Assembly: GCF_009909205.1 (NCBI RefSeq)
Contig: NZ_JAAAPN010000012.1
Location: forward strand, 85,838 to 149,837
Length of the DNA: 64,000 bases
Direction: 5' to 3'
DNA from: Aquabacterium fontiphilum
GTDB lineage: Bacteria; Pseudomonadota; Gammaproteobacteria; Burkholderiales; Burkholderiaceae_C
Of the stretch, positions 35,161 through 44,814 are shown one piece after another; position 1 is the stretch's first letter, and each line of letters begins with the position of its first letter. The notes beneath the pieces are model-generated. The model saw only the letters and a list, made by a program, of their open reading frames with translations. It searched no databases and was not told the DNA's origin. The position numbers and the translations under genes were made by a program.

Positions 35161-36216
35161 ATGCTCAACGAGCGCATCGAAACGCGTCTGCCGCCCCATC
35201 TGCTCACCCACACCCCGGGCCCCGCACGCCGACGGGCCGCCCATCTGGAGACCAAGCCCATGCTGTCCCGTACTGCTGACCACCTCTTCTGGATGGCCCG
35301 CTACATGGAGCGCGCCGAGAACACCGCGCGTCTGCTGGACGTCAACTACCAGACCTCGCTGCTGCCGCAGTCCAGCGAAGCGGCCCTGACGGGCTGGCGC
35401 GGCCTGTTGAGCATCAGCGAGCTGAGCGGCGAGTACCAGGCCAAGTACGATGGCATCACCGCGCGCGACGTCATGACTTTCATGGTGAGCGACCCCGGCA
35501 ACCCGTCGAGCATCTTCAACTGCCTGCGCGCGGCGCGCGAAAACGCCCGCGCGGTGCGCGGCGCACTGACCACCGAGGTTTGGGAAACCATGAACCAGAC
35601 CTGGCTGGAGTTCAACCGCCTGCTCAAGAGCGGCGCATTGGCCAAGGACCCAGCCGAGTTGTTCGAGTGGGTGAAGTTCCGTTCACATCTGTCGCGCGGC
35701 GTGACGCTGGGCACCATGCTGCAGGACGAGTCCTTTCACTTCCAGCGCATCGGCACCTTTCTCGAGCGTGCTGACAACACCGCTCGGCTGCTCGATGTGA
35801 AGTTCCATGCGCGCAACACCGAGTACTTCGGCACGGGCGTGGGCAACGAGGCCAAGGAAGTCGACTTCTACCACTGGTCGGCCGTGTTGCGCTCGGTGTC
35901 GGCCTTCGAGGTCTACCGCAAGGTCTATCGCAACGTGATCCGGCCCGAAAAGGTGGCCGAGCTGCTGATCCTGCGGCCCGACATGCCGCGTTCCTTGCTG
36001 GCCTGTGTCAACGAGGTGGTGGCCAACCTCGAAGCCGTGGCCAACGACCACAGCGACGACACGCTGCGCCGAGCGGGCCGCTTGCGGGCCGACCTGCAGT
36101 TCGGTCGCATAGATGAGATCGTGGCCACCGGCCTGCACGCCTACCTGACGCAGTTCCTCGACCGGGTGAGCGACCTGGGCTATGGCATCAGCCGCGACTT
36201 CCTGATGCCGGCTTGA
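35161..36216 (+). CDS. Alpha-E domain protein (DUF403)
   Basis: An all-helical alpha-E protein of up to 351 residues. The family N-terminus MLSRTADHLFWMARYMERAENTARLLDVN begins at residue 34, and ATG 35260 has its own GGAG site, so the real protein may be 318 residues. The upstream ATG has the stronger ribosome site (GGAGG) right after the ATP-grasp stop, so it is kept here. Alpha-E proteins accompany circularly permuted ATP-grasp and transglutaminase genes; their molecular role is unknown. No proteasome-like or other peptidase gene follows, unlike in some related clusters. Confidence 0.9.
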   Translation: MLNERIETRLPPHLLTHTPGPARRRAAHLETKPMLSRTADHLFWMARYMERAENTARLLDVNYQTSLLPQSSEAALTGWRGLLSISELSGEYQAKYDGITARDVMTFMVSDPGNPSSIFNCLRAARENARAVRGALTTEVWETMNQTWLEFNRLLKSGALAKDPAELFEWVKFRSHLSRGVTLGTMLQDESFHFQRIGTFLERADNTARLLDVKFHARNTEYFGTGVGNEAKEVDFYHWSAVLRSVSAFEVYRKVYRNVIRPEKVAELLILRPDMPRSLLACVNEVVANLEAVANDHSDDTLRRAGRLRADLQFGRIDEIVATGLHAYLTQFLDRVSDLGYGISRDFLMPA

Positions 36217-36229
36217 TCGCCGAACTGGC

Positions 36230-37420
36230 TCAGCGCGACGGCAGCGGCGCGTTGAGCATGGCCTCGGCGAACGCCGTGCCCAGCACCATGGCGCCGGCCT
36301 CGGTCGGATGGTTGGTGTCCCAGAACAGGTGGCGGGTCGGATCAGCGCACACGGTGCCAGGCAGGCCCATGTAGGCCGGCGTGTAGCAGGGGGTCGTCAC
36401 GTTGTAGCCCTCTGCTGCGGCCTGCGCCACCCGCTGCTGCGAGTAGGTGTAGGTGGGGAAGCTGCGCACGGTGGCGTCCGGATACTGCCTGGCGAAGTTG
36501 CGCAACATGGCCTGGACGGCTTGTGCCAGTTCGCTGCTGCGCGCCCGTGAATCGGTCATGTAGGTGCGTTGCAGCTTCGCATGCTCGCGCGCGGAAGGCG
36601 TGATGCTCAGGTCGGGCATCTCGGGCACGAAGAAATGGCGCGCCCCGCGTTTGTACAGCGTGGTCATGCCCTGCTGCAGGTTGGCCGTGACGCTCCAGAC
36701 GGTGGAGCGCAGGTAGATGTTGTTGCCCCAGTAGAAGTCATCCGGGCCGGTCCACAACACGTACAGCGCGTTGCCGTCGGCCCGTGTCCAGGGGGTGCCC
36801 AGGTTGGCGATGTAGTCATCGATCTGCTTGAGCATGCCATGCTGCAGCGCCAGCAGGGGCAACAGGTTGCCGCGCCCCGACTGGCCACCGCCAAAGGCGT
36901 AGTTCAGCAGCGGGCGGTTCAGCGCATTGCTCATGACCTCGACCACCACCTGCCCATCGGCAAAGCGGCCCCGGTCGTTGGGCGCAGTGGGGAAGCCCAC
37001 GCCACCGATCTTGCGCGTCACCTCGAACATGTTGCCGGTGTCGCTCATGCTGTCGCCGAACGAGATCACCTGCGTGTAGCTGTTCGGGATGGTGATGGCC
37101 GGGGGCCGCGGCGGTGTGGCGCGAGGCGTCAGGCGTGGCGCGCGGTTCAGCGCGTACTGCCGCCATGCTTCGGCGTAGGGCGACAGAAAGGGCGCCCCCA
37201 GGTCGATCAGCGATTGCCACGTCCTCGGGCCTGCGGTGGCCGTGAGGTACACCGTCTCAGGTGTGGCGACCACGTCGACGGCGGTCAGGAAGGCAAACGG
37301 GATGGGATCGGTCGTCAGCGCGTGGGCCGGGCGCGGGGCCAGCGTGCCGCCAATGGTCAGGGCCGCCAGGGCCAAGGACAGCAGGGCGGGTCGGACGGAC
37401 GACGGAATGGAAACGGACAT
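36230..37420 (-). CDS. Secreted GDSL/SGNH esterase
   Basis: A 396-residue secreted esterase or phospholipase. A signal peptide ends near residue 35 (RPAHALTTD). Block I is FGDSMSDTGN at about residue 122, with the nucleophile Ser. The Asn of a later block is in WTGPDDFYWGNN, and the Asp-His pair is in DTNHPTEAG near the C-terminus. It resembles the COG3240 phospholipase/lecithinase group. It converges with the alpha-E gene at a 13-base gap. A bulged inverted repeat lies just upstream of its start. Confidence 0.85.
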   Translation of the reverse strand: MSVSIPSSVRPALLSLALAALTIGGTLAPRPAHALTTDPIPFAFLTAVDVVATPETVYLTATAGPRTWQSLIDLGAPFLSPYAEAWRQYALNRAPRLTPRATPPRPPAITIPNSYTQVISFGDSMSDTGNMFEVTRKIGGVGFPTAPNDRGRFADGQVVVEVMSNALNRPLLNYAFGGGQSGRGNLLPLLALQHGMLKQIDDYIANLGTPWTRADGNALYVLWTGPDDFYWGNNIYLRSTVWSVTANLQQGMTTLYKRGARHFFVPEMPDLSITPSAREHAKLQRTYMTDSRARSSELAQAVQAMLRNFARQYPDATVRSFPTYTYSQQRVAQAAAEGYNVTTPCYTPAYMGLPGTVCADPTRHLFWDTNHPTEAGAMVLGTAFAEAMLNAPLPSR

Positions 37421-37439
37421 GGCAGGGGCTCCGCAACAG

Positions 37440-37475
37440 GCTCAATCGGATGGTGTGCAATGCAATCCGTTGAGC
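37440..37475. repeat. Bulged inverted repeat upstream of the GDSL esterase
   Basis: GCTCAATCGGAT pairs with AATCCGTTGAGC across 12 bases, giving 11 base pairs with one bulged base. It starts 20 bases before the esterase start codon. It could act as an operator or a leader hairpin covering the ribosome site. The rest of the 192-base gap shows no convincing promoter. Confidence 0.4.
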
Positions 37476-37612
37476 GTGCCATGTCGTCGCGGCGGCGTCT
37501 TGTACAAAGCCCGCCGCCTCAGGGAAACACCGGCCACCCGCTTGAGCGTGACCGGCATCGCCGCTGGGTCAAGGGGCTGACGAAGCTGGTGGAGCGCGTC
37601 AGCCTGGTGCTG

Positions 37613-37885
37613 TCACTGCGACGGGGGCACGTAGCCTTGCACCTGCTCGGCGCCGGCGCCGAAGAAGAACTGCTCCATCTGGCGGGCCAGATACTGGCGC
37701 GCCCGGGCATCGGCCAGATTCAGCCGGTTTTCATTGACCAGCATGGTCTGGTGTTTGATCCAGAGTTGCCAGGCTTCCTTGCTGATCTCGTTGTAGATGC
37801 GCTTGCCCAGTTCGCCCGGGTAAGGCGGGAAGTCGAGTCCGTCAGCTTCCTTGTTGAGGTGCTTGCAATGAATGGTGCGTGCCAT
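37613..37885 (-). CDS. yggX: YggX-type Fe(II)-trafficking / oxidative damage protection protein
   Basis: A 90-residue protein with the full YggX pattern: [27 protein letters not shown] at the start, with the conserved Cys, then [22 protein letters not shown]. Length equals the family norm. Known members help protect iron-sulfur proteins and handle ferrous iron in the cytoplasm. It follows argA by 18 bases in the same direction, so the two are cotranscribed. Confidence 0.95.
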   Translation of the reverse strand: MARTIHCKHLNKEADGLDFPPYPGELGKRIYNEISKEAWQLWIKHQTMLVNENRLNLADARARQYLARQMEQFFFGAGAEQVQGYVPPSQ

Positions 37886-37903
37886 GGTGAATCAGAGTCA
37901 GGT

Positions 37904-39286
37904 TTACTTCAGTTGCTTGACCAGCACCTGTGAGCGCCGGTCCCATTTGTAATGGCGCTTGCGGGCCTCGGGCAACCAGCTCGGGTCGACCGGTGCGAAG
38001 CCGCGTTTGATGAACCAGTGCATGGTACGCGTGGTCAATACAAACAGTGTCGACAGGCCCATTGCGCGCGCGCGCTGTTCGATGCGCTTGAGGATGCGTT
38101 CGCCGTCGCCCTGGCCTTGCACGGCCGGCGATATCGTGAGCGCGGCCATCTCGGCCGTGCCTGCCTCGGGGTAGGCGTGCAGGGCAGCGCAGCCGAAAAT
38201 CACGCCATCGTGCTCGATCACGGTGTATTGCGCGATGTCGCGTTCGATCTCGGTGCGGCTGCGTTTGACGAGCGTGCCGTCCTGCTCGAAGGGCTCGATC
38301 AGCTGCAGGATGCCGCCCACGTCGTCGGGCGTGGCCTCGCGCAGGCTTTCCAGCTTCTCGTCAACGATCATGGTGCCCACGCCGTCGTGGGTGAAGACCT
38401 CCATCAGCAGCGCGCCATCGACCTTGTACGGGATGATGTGAACCCGCTCGACGCCGCCTTCGCTGGCCTTGACTGCGTGTTGCAGGTAGAAGGCTGTGTC
38501 GGTGGGCTGCAGCGGGTTGGGCAGCGCGGCGAGCAGACGCTTGGCGTCGGCCAGCGCGAGCTCCTGGTCGATCTCTTCGTCCGGATCGTGCTGGCGTGCC
38601 TCAAGTTCGGCTGCGCGGGCCGGATGCGCCACGATGCTTTGCAGGATGCCGCGCACCTCGGTCACGAACACCAGCTTGTCGGCCTTGAGCGCAATGGCGG
38701 CGCTCGTGGCCACGTCTTCCATGCTCAAGTTGAAGGCCTCGCCGGTGTGAGAGAAGCCAAATGGCGACAGCATGACCAGCGCCCCGGTATCCAGCGCGCG
38801 GCGCACCGCCATGGCGTCGATCTTGCGCACCAGGCCGGTGTGCATGAAGTCCACGCCGTCGACGATGCCCACTGGGCGCGCGGTGACGAAGTTGCCCGAA
38901 ATCACGCTGATCGAGGCACCGGCCATCGGGGTGTTGGGCAGACCTTGCGAGAACGCCGCCTCGATTTCGTAGCGCAGCTGGCCGGCGGCCTCTTGCGCGC
39001 AGTCGAGTGCGGTCTCGTCGGTGATGCGCATGCCGTGGCTGAACTTCGAGCTGTGGCCCTTGGTGCGCAGTTGTTCCTCGAGCTGAGGACGGAAACCGTG
39101 GGCCAGCACCAGGCGGATGCCCATGGCGTGCATCAGGGCCAGATCCTGCACGAAGGCGGCCAGCTTGCCAGCGGCGATCAGCTCGCCCGTGAGGCCGACA
39201 ACAAAGGTCTTGCCACGGTGCGCATGGATGTGGGGTGCCACCGAGCGAAACCAGGGCACGAAGAGATGAGGAAAGACCAGATCCAT
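37904..39286 (-). CDS. argA: Amino-acid N-acetyltransferase (N-acetylglutamate synthase)
   Basis: A 460-residue bifunctional-architecture enzyme: an N-terminal amino-acid-kinase-like domain (KTFVVGLTGELIAAGKL to about residue 290, the arginine-sensing part) and a C-terminal GNAT domain (EMAALTISPAVQGQGDGERILKRI, acetyl-CoA binding). It makes N-acetylglutamate from acetyl-CoA and glutamate, the first step of arginine synthesis. Start set at MDLVFPHLFVPWFRSVAP, the family N-terminus, although its ribosome site is weak; the longer frame adds 50 unrelated residues. Feedback inhibition by arginine is expected. Confidence 0.93.
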   Translation of the reverse strand: MDLVFPHLFVPWFRSVAPHIHAHRGKTFVVGLTGELIAAGKLAAFVQDLALMHAMGIRLVLAHGFRPQLEEQLRTKGHSSKFSHGMRITDETALDCAQEAAGQLRYEIEAAFSQGLPNTPMAGASISVISGNFVTARPVGIVDGVDFMHTGLVRKIDAMAVRRALDTGALVMLSPFGFSHTGEAFNLSMEDVATSAAIALKADKLVFVTEVRGILQSIVAHPARAAELEARQHDPDEEIDQELALADAKRLLAALPNPLQPTDTAFYLQHAVKASEGGVERVHIIPYKVDGALLMEVFTHDGVGTMIVDEKLESLREATPDDVGGILQLIEPFEQDGTLVKRSRTEIERDIAQYTVIEHDGVIFGCAALHAYPEAGTAEMAALTISPAVQGQGDGERILKRIEQRARAMGLSTLFVLTTRTMHWFIKRGFAPVDPSWLPEARKRHYKWDRRSQVLVKQLK

Positions 39287-39356
39287 GCGCTTGCAGACGT
39301 AATCAATCCTCAATGGTACGGGATCGCGCGCCAGGGCGCCGCCGCCGGCATGCGGA

Positions 39357-40838
39357 TCAGCGGCTTGGGCGACGGTCGAACCAGGGCTGGGCCTGCTCCA
39401 GCTGGGCGGCCAGCTGCAGCAGCGTGCCTTCGCCATCCAGCGGGGCGACGAACTGCACGCCCAGGGGCAGGCCGTCGGGCGTCCAGTACAGCGGCACCGA
39501 CATCGCGGGGCGGCCGGTCAGATTGGCCAGCTGGGTGTAAGGCGTCCATCCCAGGTTGTGCAGCACCGTGGTCTTGAAGGCCGAGGTGTTGCGCAGGTAG
39601 CCGGCCAGGCCCACCTTGGCCACCATGTTGCTGAGCTGCTCCAGGGCCCAGGGCGTCTTCAGTGCGTTGATGGCCACGGGCGGCGCGCTCAGCGTGGGGC
39701 TCAGCCACATGTCGTGCGTGGCGTGGAAGCGCGCCAGTGCGCGGATGTGGTCGTTCCAACGCGCCTCGCACGCCAGCAGCTCCACGGCCGAGACGCTGCG
39801 CCCCACCGCCGCCATCATGCGGGTGTCGGGCTCGAAGGCGTCCTCACCGGCCTGGGTTTCGGCCTGCACGACGGAGACCAGCAGCGCCTGCGCGCAGAAC
39901 CACGCCAGCAGAAAGTCTTCGGCCAGCTGTACGCCGTTGAAGGGGCAGGGCACCTCTTCCACGTCATGGCCCAGGCTGCTCAACAGGCGCACGGCGTGGT
40001 CCACGGCCTGTTCGGCCTGCGGGTCGACGGGTGTGCCGATGGGCGAGGCTTTTGTGTAGCCGATGCGCAGCGAGCGCGGTGGGCGACGGATCAGTTCGGC
40101 GTAGGGCTGCGCCGGGGCGGCCATGTGATACGGCGCGTGGGGCTCCGGGCCCTGCAGCACATCGAGCATGGCGGCGCTGTCGCGCACGCTGCGCGAGACG
40201 ATGCCTTGCACGGCGGCGCCGTTCATGCCCTCGGCCATCATCGGGCCGATCGAGATGCGGCCGCGCCCGGCCTTCAGCCCGAACAGGCCGCAGGCCGCAG
40301 CGGGGATGCGGATGGAGCCGCCACCGTCGTTGGCGCCTGCCATGGGCACGATGCCGGCTGCCACGGCGGCAGCCGAACCCCCGGACGAGCCGCCGGGCGT
40401 GTGATCAGGGTTCCAGGGGTTGCGCGCCGGCCCCCATGCGAGCGGCTCGGTCACGTTGCGTGCGCCGAACTCGGGGGTGTTGGTCTTGCCGAAGATCACC
40501 AACCCGGCCTGTTGCCAGCGGCGCACCACGTCGCTGTCTTCGGGGGCGGGCGTCTGCATCAGCGCCCTGTTGCCGCAGGACGAGGGCAGCCCGGCCATGT
40601 CCTGAAACAGGTCCTTGACCAGAAAGGGCACGCCGGCAAAGGGGGCTTGCGGGTCGATCGGGCCGCGCGCGGTGGCGCGTGCCCGATCGTCGAGGCGGCG
40701 CACGATGGCGTTGAGCGCGCGTGTGGCGTCGGCGCGCTCGATCGCGGTCTCCAGCAACTCGCTGGGGTGGACTTCGCCCTGGCGGACGAGTTGGGCCAAT
40801 CCGGTGGCGTCGTGCCGAACGTAGTCATCAAACTGCAT
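39357..40838 (-). CDS. Amidase-signature-family enzyme
   Basis: A 493-residue amidase. The Ser-cisSer-Lys triad is visible: Lys in PFLVKDLFQDMAGL, cis-Ser and nucleophile Ser in the glycine/serine-rich HTPGGSSGGSAAAVAAG. Start set at MQFDDYVRHDATG; the longer frame runs into the hrpA start region. The family hydrolyses amides; the substrate is unknown. It lies just upstream of argA on the same strand, separated by about 70 bases, and diverges from hrpA with about 37 bases between starts. Confidence 0.88.
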   Translation of the reverse strand: MQFDDYVRHDATGLAQLVRQGEVHPSELLETAIERADATRALNAIVRRLDDRARATARGPIDPQAPFAGVPFLVKDLFQDMAGLPSSCGNRALMQTPAPEDSDVVRRWQQAGLVIFGKTNTPEFGARNVTEPLAWGPARNPWNPDHTPGGSSGGSAAAVAAGIVPMAGANDGGGSIRIPAAACGLFGLKAGRGRISIGPMMAEGMNGAAVQGIVSRSVRDSAAMLDVLQGPEPHAPYHMAAPAQPYAELIRRPPRSLRIGYTKASPIGTPVDPQAEQAVDHAVRLLSSLGHDVEEVPCPFNGVQLAEDFLLAWFCAQALLVSVVQAETQAGEDAFEPDTRMMAAVGRSVSAVELLACEARWNDHIRALARFHATHDMWLSPTLSAPPVAINALKTPWALEQLSNMVAKVGLAGYLRNTSAFKTTVLHNLGWTPYTQLANLTGRPAMSVPLYWTPDGLPLGVQFVAPLDGEGTLLQLAAQLEQAQPWFDRRPSR

Positions 40839-40875
40839 GGTGAAAACCTGGCTCGTGGAAGCACACCGCCGGATA

Positions 40876-43800
40876 ATGCGGCACTTTTGCCGATTGTCAT
40901 CCCCCTTGTTTCCCGTGTTGCCTGCCATCACCTTTCCGGAAAGCCTGCCCGTCAGCGGCAAGCGCCATGAGATCGAGGCCGCCCTGCGCGACCATCAGGT
41001 CATCATCGTCTGCGGTGAAACCGGCTCGGGCAAGACCACGCAGTTGCCGAAGATCGCGCTGGCCATGGGCCGGGGCGGCTGGGGTCAGGTGCGCGAGCAT
41101 GGCAAGCGGCCCAAGCTGATCGGCCACACCCAGCCGAGGCGGATTGCGGCCTCCAGCGTGGCCAAGCGCATCGCCGAAGAGCTCAACACGCCTTTGGGCG
41201 AGGTCGTGGGCTACAAGGTGCGCTTCCAGGACCGGCTGCAGCCTGGCGCCTCGGTCAAGCTGATGACCGACGGCATCCTGCTGGCCGAAACCCAGGGCGA
41301 TCCGGACCTCAAGGCCTACGACACCATCATCATCGACGAGGCCCACGAGCGCAGCCTCAACATCGACTTCCTGCTGGGCTACATTCGCCAGCTGCTGCCG
41401 CGCCGGCCGGATCTCAAGGTCATCGTCACTTCGGCCACCATCGATGCCGAGCGCTTCGCCAGGCACTTCGAATCAGCCAAAGGGCCTGCACCGATCATCC
41501 TGGTGTCGGGTCGGCTGTTTCCGGTCGAGCAACGCTACCGCCCGTTCGAAGAAAGCCGCGAGTACGGCCTGAACGAGGCCATTGCCGATGGCGTGGACGA
41601 GCTTTGGCGTGAGGGCAGTGGCGACATTCTTGTCTTTCTGCCGGGCGAGCGCGAGATCCGTGAAGCCGCTGACCACTTGCGCAAGCACCTGGCCCATGAG
41701 CGCATCGTGGCCGAGGTGTTGCCGCTGTTTGCGCGCCTTAGCCAGCAAGAGCAAGACCGCGTGTTCCAGCCGGGCAATGGTCGGCGCATCGTGCTGGCCA
41801 CCAACGTGGCTGAAACCTCGCTCACCGTGCCCGGCATTCGCTATGTGATCGACAGCGGCAGCGCGCGTGTCAAGCGCTACAGCTTCCGCAACAAGGTCGA
41901 GCAGCTACAGGTCGAGCCGATCAGCCAGGCGGCGGCTAACCAGCGCGCTGGCCGTTGCGGCCGGGTGGCCAACGGCATCTGCATCCGTCTCTACGACGAG
42001 AAAGACTTCAACGCGCGCCCGCGCTTCACCGACCCGGAGATCCTGCGCAGCTCGCTGGCCGGGGTGATCCTGCGGATGAAGTCGCTGCATCTGGGGCATG
42101 TGGAGGACTTTCCCTTCATCGAGCCGCCGCTGCGCAAGGCCATTGCCGATGGCTACCAGTTGCTCAACGAGCTGGGCGCGGTCGACGACGACAACCAGAT
42201 CACCAAACTGGGCATGGACCTGGCCCGCCTGCCGCTTGATCCGCGTGTGGGCCGCATGATTCTGGAGGCCAAGGACCGTCAGGCCCTGGCCGAGGTGCTG
42301 GTGATCGCCGCTTCCTTGAGCGTGCAGGACGTGCGCGACCGTCCCATTGACCAGCAACAGCAGGCCGACACCAAGCACAAGCAGTTCGACGACGAGAAGT
42401 CGGAGTTCATGGGCACGCTGAAATTGTGGAAGTGGCTGGACGAATCGCGCGGCGGGCATGGGCACCACGAGCCGGGTGCGCCAGAGAAACACAAGCTCAG
42501 CCACCGCAAGTACGAAGCCCTGCTGCGCGACAACTACATCAACCCACGCCGCGTGCGCGAGTGGAAGGACGTCTACAACCAGTTGCACACCGTGGTGGCC
42601 GAGCACCACTGGCGCCTTAATGGCACGCCCGCGACCTACGAGCAGGTGCACCTGTCGCTGCTGGCCGGCCTGCTCGGCAACGTGGGTTGCAAGAGCGACG
42701 ATGACGAGTGGTACCTGGGCGCGCGCGGCATCAAGTTCTGGAAGCACCCAGGCGCCAACCTGAGCAAGAAGCCGGGGCGCTGGATCCTGGCGGCCGAGCT
42801 GGTCGAGACCACCAAACTGTATGGCCGTGGTGTGGCCAACATCGATGCGCAGTGGCTGGTCTTCATGGGACAGCACCTGCTGAAGAAGCAGTTGCTCGAG
42901 CCGCATTGGGAGAAGAAGGCCGCCGAGGTGGTGGCGCTGGAGCGCGCCACGCTCTATGGTCTGGTTGTTTACAACAACAAGCGCGTCAACTACGGCCTGG
43001 TCAACGCGCGCGAGGCGCGCGAGATCTTCATCCGCGAGGCCCTGGTGGGGCAGGAGTGGGACACGCGCCTGCCCTTCCTGGCGCACAACCGCAAGCTCAT
43101 CAGCCAGGTCGAGCAACTCGAACACAAGTCGCGTCGGCAGGACGTGCTGGTCGACGATGAATTGATCTACGCGTTCTACGACGCGCAGATCCCGCCCGAG
43201 GTGATGAGCGGTCACAGCTTCGAGCGCTGGTACAAGCAGGCGAGCCGCGAGAACCCCAAGCTGCTCTACCTCAGCAAGGAAGAGCTCATGCGCCATGAGG
43301 CCGCGGGCATCACCAGTGCGGCCTTCCCCAAATACATCCGGTTGGGCGGTGTGGACTGCGCGGCAGCCTACCTGCATGAGCCGGGCGATGCCCGGGATGG
43401 CGTGACGGTGACCGTGCCCATCTATGCGCTCAATCAGGTCAGCGAAGAGCGCGGCGAATGGTTGGTGCCGGGCATGCTGAAAGACAAGGTGCTGGCGCTG
43501 GTCAAGAGCTTGCATCAGAAGCCGCGCGCCCGGCTGGTGCCGTTGCCCGACTACGCCGAGGGCTTTGTGCAGTCGGCCGAGTTTGGCCAGGGCAGCCTGA
43601 TGGACAGCTTGCTCAAGGCCGTGCGCGACCGGACCCAGCTGGATGTGAAGCGCAACGACTTCAAGCTGGACATGCTCTCGCCCCACCTGTTCATGAACTA
43701 CCGCGTGGTGGATGAACATGGCCGACAGCTGGGCATGGGCCGCAATCTGCCGGCGCTCAAGGCTGAGCTGGGCGCACTGGCGCGTGGCGCGTTTCAGGCG

Positions 43801-44814
43801 CTGGCGGCGCTCAAGGCCAAAGAGGTGGTCGCGGCAGGCGATGCTGCGGCGCCTCAGTCTCCTTTCCCTTCGATGCCTTCGACGCCTTCGGTCAAGGTGG
43901 CAAAGGGCCCAGCCGCTGGCACGAGCCCCGACAAGCGCGCCGGCGACGCGCCCGCCGCGTCGGCCAGCACGCCGCTGACCGACTGGACCTTCGGCGAGCT
44001 GCCCGAGCTGATGGAGATTCAGCGCGGTGGCCACACGCTAATCGGCTTTCCGGCTTTGATCGACAAGGGCGCCCACGTCGAGATCGACATCTTTGACGAG
44101 CCCGATGTGGCCGCGGCCCGACACCGCGCCGGCCTGCGGCGGCTCGTGGCCCTGCAGATCAAGGAGCCGCTGAAGTACCTCGAGAAGAACATCCCCGATC
44201 TGCAGAAGATGGCCATGGCCTACATGCCGCTGGGCACGGCCGACGAGTTGCGCGACCAGATCATCGAGGTGGCGCTGGACCGCGCTTATCTGTCAGACCC
44301 CTTGCCCACCGATGCCACCAGCTTCAAGGCCCGTGTCGAAGAGGGTCGCACCCGCCTGAACCTGATCGCGCAGGAGGTGGCCCGGCTGGCTGGCACGGTG
44401 TTGACCGAGTACGCGGCGGCCGTGCGCAAGCTCAAAGACGCCAAACCGCCGAAGGACGTGGCGGACGACATCGCCGCGCAGCTTCAGCGCCTGATGCCCA
44501 AGCGCTTTGTGAGCCAGACGCCGTATGCGCAACTGCAGCATTTCCCGCGCTACCTGAAGGCCATCACGCTGCGGCTGGACAAGCTCAAGGGCGATCCGGC
44601 CCGCGATAGCCAGCGCATGACCGAGTTGCGGCCGCTGGACCAACGCTACACACGGCGCCTGGCCGAGCGCAAGGGCACCCACGATGCACGGCTGGACGAG
44701 TTTCGCTGGCTGCTGGAAGAACTGCGCGTCAGCCTGTTCGCGCAGGAGTTGCGCACGCCCCAGCCCGTGAGCCTCAAGCGGCTGGAGAAGGCCTGGGCTC
44801 AGTTGGGCGCTTGA
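40876..44814 (+). CDS. hrpA: ATP-dependent RNA helicase HrpA
   Basis: A DEAH-box helicase of about 1312 residues. Walker A is GETGSGKTTQLPK, the box is DEAHERS, motif III is TSAT and motif VI QRAGRCGR, followed by HA2, OB-fold and the C-terminal DUF3418 region. Length matches HrpA. The start is uncertain: ATG 40876 has no ribosome site and overlaps a GATAAT element that could be a -10. In-frame GTG 40915, just before the family start ITFPESLPVSGKR, is the main alternative. HrpA has roles in mRNA processing and ribosome rescue. Its 3' end overlaps the lipoprotein gene on the other strand by 16 bases. Confidence 0.93.
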   Translation: MRHFCRLSSPLFPVLPAITFPESLPVSGKRHEIEAALRDHQVIIVCGETGSGKTTQLPKIALAMGRGGWGQVREHGKRPKLIGHTQPRRIAASSVAKRIAEELNTPLGEVVGYKVRFQDRLQPGASVKLMTDGILLAETQGDPDLKAYDTIIIDEAHERSLNIDFLLGYIRQLLPRRPDLKVIVTSATIDAERFARHFESAKGPAPIILVSGRLFPVEQRYRPFEESREYGLNEAIADGVDELWREGSGDILVFLPGEREIREAADHLRKHLAHERIVAEVLPLFARLSQQEQDRVFQPGNGRRIVLATNVAETSLTVPGIRYVIDSGSARVKRYSFRNKVEQLQVEPISQAAANQRAGRCGRVANGICIRLYDEKDFNARPRFTDPEILRSSLAGVILRMKSLHLGHVEDFPFIEPPLRKAIADGYQLLNELGAVDDDNQITKLGMDLARLPLDPRVGRMILEAKDRQALAEVLVIAASLSVQDVRDRPIDQQQQADTKHKQFDDEKSEFMGTLKLWKWLDESRGGHGHHEPGAPEKHKLSHRKYEALLRDNYINPRRVREWKDVYNQLHTVVAEHHWRLNGTPATYEQVHLSLLAGLLGNVGCKSDDDEWYLGARGIKFWKHPGANLSKKPGRWILAAELVETTKLYGRGVANIDAQWLVFMGQHLLKKQLLEPHWEKKAAEVVALERATLYGLVVYNNKRVNYGLVNAREAREIFIREALVGQEWDTRLPFLAHNRKLISQVEQLEHKSRRQDVLVDDELIYAFYDAQIPPEVMSGHSFERWYKQASRENPKLLYLSKEELMRHEAAGITSAAFPKYIRLGGVDCAAAYLHEPGDARDGVTVTVPIYALNQVSEERGEWLVPGMLKDKVLALVKSLHQKPRARLVPLPDYAEGFVQSAEFGQGSLMDSLLKAVRDRTQLDVKRNDFKLDMLSPHLFMNYRVVDEHGRQLGMGRNLPALKAELGALARGAFQALAALKAKEVVAAGDAAAPQSPFPSMPSTPSVKVAKGPAAGTSPDKRAGDAPAASASTPLTDWTFGELPELMEIQRGGHTLIGFPALIDKGAHVEIDIFDEPDVAAARHRAGLRRLVALQIKEPLKYLEKNIPDLQKMAMAYMPLGTADELRDQIIEVALDRAYLSDPLPTDATSFKARVEEGRTRLNLIAQEVARLAGTVLTEYAAAVRKLKDAKPPKDVADDIAAQLQRLMPKRFVSQTPYAQLQHFPRYLKAITLRLDKLKGDPARDSQRMTELRPLDQRYTRRLAERKGTHDARLDEFRWLLEELRVSLFAQELRTPQPVSLKRLEKAWAQLGA

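Noticed and set aside
37460..37481. TGGCAC followed by TTGC on the minus strand upstream of the GDSL esterase, resembling a sigma-54 promoter
   Set aside because: The spacing is wrong: ten bases after GG the sequence is GG, and the TTGC lies too far downstream.
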